Source: CAIMDX01 sp041652155 (lineage in GTDB: Bacteria; Patescibacteriota; Minisyncoccia; Minisyncoccales; JAQTVQ01). From it: a DNA stretch of 5,429 nucleotides. The notes under the pieces were generated by a model. That model was not told the DNA's origin. It searched no databases and saw only the letters and a program-made list of their open reading frames with translations. Of this stretch, positions 4,397 to 5,429 are shown in pieces. The stretch covers positions 1 through 5,429 of the forward strand of contig JBAZHV010000033.1 of NCBI GenBank assembly GCA_041652155.1. The letters run 5' to 3'. Both the position numbers and the translations under genes were made by a program. Positions within the stretch are counted from its first letter, which is position 1. Each line of letters starts with the position of its first letter.

Positions 4397-4448
4397 TTTA
4401 CATTTCGTCGAAAATGAGATAATTTTATATGACAGAATAAATTATTCT
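4397..4448 (+). promoter_or_regulatory. candidate leuS promoter region with a 15-bp dyad
   Basis: The 82-base gap before leuS is very AT-rich. TTTACA (4397-4402) and GATAAT (4418-4423) resemble promoter boxes, but the gap is only 15 nt. Downstream lies AGAATAA-A-TTATTCT (4434-4448), a perfect dyad around one base, placed where an operator could act. No strong terminator separates pyrH from leuS, so read-through from pyrH is also possible. Confidence 0.3.
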
Positions 4449-4477
4449 CGTTGAATTTTTTGCGTAAATAAAAATTT

Positions 4478-5429
4478 ATGGAAAATTATAATCCCCAGCA
4501 AATAGAACCTAAGTGGCAAAAGTATTGGGAAGAGAACAGATCGAACGAGGCGCAGGAAGAGGGAAAAGACGGCAAGCCGAAATTTTTTGTGCTGGATATG
4601 TTCCCTTATCCTTCGGGGTATGGCCTTCATGTAGGCCACTTCAAAGGATATGTTTCCACCGACGTCATGGCTAGAGCCAAAAGATTGATGGGTTTTAATG
4701 TTTTGTATCCGATGGGCTGGGACGCTTTCGGTCTGCCGGCGGAAAATTACGCCATAAAAACCGGGATACATCCCGAGATCACTACCAATGAGAATATCCA
4801 GAAAATAAAGAGCCAGATGAAGATGGCCGGCTTGAGCTACGACTGGTCCCGCGAGATCAACACTACCGATCAGGGATATTACAAATGGACCCAATGGATA
4901 TTTTTGAAACTTTTTGAAAAAGGGTTGGCCTACGAGGCTGTGATGCCGATCAATTGGTGCCCTTCGTGCAAGACCGGTTTGGCTAACGAAGAGGTCGTTG
5001 CCGGGAAATGCGAAAGGTGCGGAGCCGAAGTTACAAAGAAAGACCTGCGCCAGTGGGTTTTGAAGATAACCGCTTACGCCGACCGTTTGCTGGAAGACCT
5101 GGAAGGCTTGGACTGGCCGGAGAAGATTATGGAGATGCAGAAGAACTGGATCGGCCGCAGCACGGGAGCGGAGATAAAATTCAAGGTTAAAGATTCAGAT
5201 CAGGAAATAACCGTGTTCACTACGCGCCCCGATACTTTGTTCGGCTGTACGTATTTAGTGCTGGCTCCGGAGAATCCTCTGATCGAAAAGTTCAGATCAA
5301 GCATTTCCAACTATGGCGATGTTCAAAAATACGTCGAGGCGTCCAGGCAGAAAATGGAAAGGGACAGGATCAGCGAAGTTAAGGACAAGACGGGAGTCAA
5401 GATAGAAGGGTTGATTGCGATCAATCCGG
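4478..5429 (+). CDS. leuS: leucyl-tRNA synthetase, 3'-truncated by the window edge
   Basis: Class I synthetase that joins leucine to tRNA-Leu and removes misactivated amino acids at a second site. The frame is open from the ATG at 4478 to the window end: 317 residues of a protein that is usually 800-900 long. Visible in order: the MFPYPSG motif (41-47), the HIGH-type motif HVGH (51-54), GWDAFGLPAEN (80-90), a zinc-binding pair C161-C164 and C178-C181, the NWIGRS junction (223-228), and the start of the CP1 editing domain with the threonine-rich TTRPDTLFG (248-256). The editing domain in this position is the bacterial arrangement. KMSKS and the anticodon-binding part are beyond the window. The start is supported by the typical MENYNPQQIEPKWQKYW opening; upstream there is AT-rich spacer and no Shine-Dalgarno sequence. 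Several zinc-cysteine pairs vary among bacteria; here both are complete. Confidence 0.96.
   Translation, partial: MENYNPQQIEPKWQKYWEENRSNEAQEEGKDGKPKFFVLDMFPYPSGYGLHVGHFKGYVSTDVMARAKRLMGFNVLYPMGWDAFGLPAENYAIKTGIHPEITTNENIQKIKSQMKMAGLSYDWSREINTTDQGYYKWTQWIFLKLFEKGLAYEAVMPINWCPSCKTGLANEEVVAGKCERCGAEVTKKDLRQWVLKITAYADRLLEDLEGLDWPEKIMEMQKNWIGRSTGAEIKFKVKDSDQEITVFTTRPDTLFGCTYLVLAPENPLIEKFRSSISNYGDVQKYVEASRQKMERDRISEVKDKTGVKIEGLIAINP

Overview
The window looks like bacterial chromosome, probably from the Candidate Phyla Radiation (Parcubacteria-like). The reasons are indirect: no clear Shine-Dalgarno sequence before any start, a UMP kinase of the archaeal type beside bacterial-type aminoacyl-tRNA synthetases, short intergenic gaps full of strong palindromes, and a standard code with no in-frame UGA. 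No single marker proves the lineage.

Layout, all genes on the + strand. Positions 1-1305 hold methionyl-tRNA synthetase without its first ~52 codons. Positions 1306-2705 are a 1.4-kb stretch without any large gene. It holds a terminator and a related palindrome, a candidate promoter that would make a leaderless mRNA for a 49-residue single-pass membrane protein (1464-1613), that gene's terminator, a 75-bp imperfect palindrome, and then the most unusual part: two tandem related units (about 1759-2099 and 2100-2531). Each unit has the same order of hairpins around a 109-nt core that matches at 107 positions. Outside the core the sequences differ, but the stems still pair, which points to a structured RNA that I do not recognise. 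More hairpins, a good promoter and a terminator-like hairpin lie just before the next gene. Positions 2706-3569 encode a TatD-family metal-dependent hydrolase, followed by a terminator and a second 75-bp palindrome. Positions 3700-4395 encode UMP kinase. Positions 4478-5429 are the first 317 codons of leucyl-tRNA synthetase, which runs off the window.

The proteins are housekeeping: charging of tRNA-Met and tRNA-Leu, pyrimidine nucleotide synthesis and a TatD nuclease. metG and tatD are often direct neighbours in bacteria; here the small-protein gene and the RNA-like units sit between them. Terminators after metG, the small gene and tatD suggest mostly separate transcripts rather than one operon.
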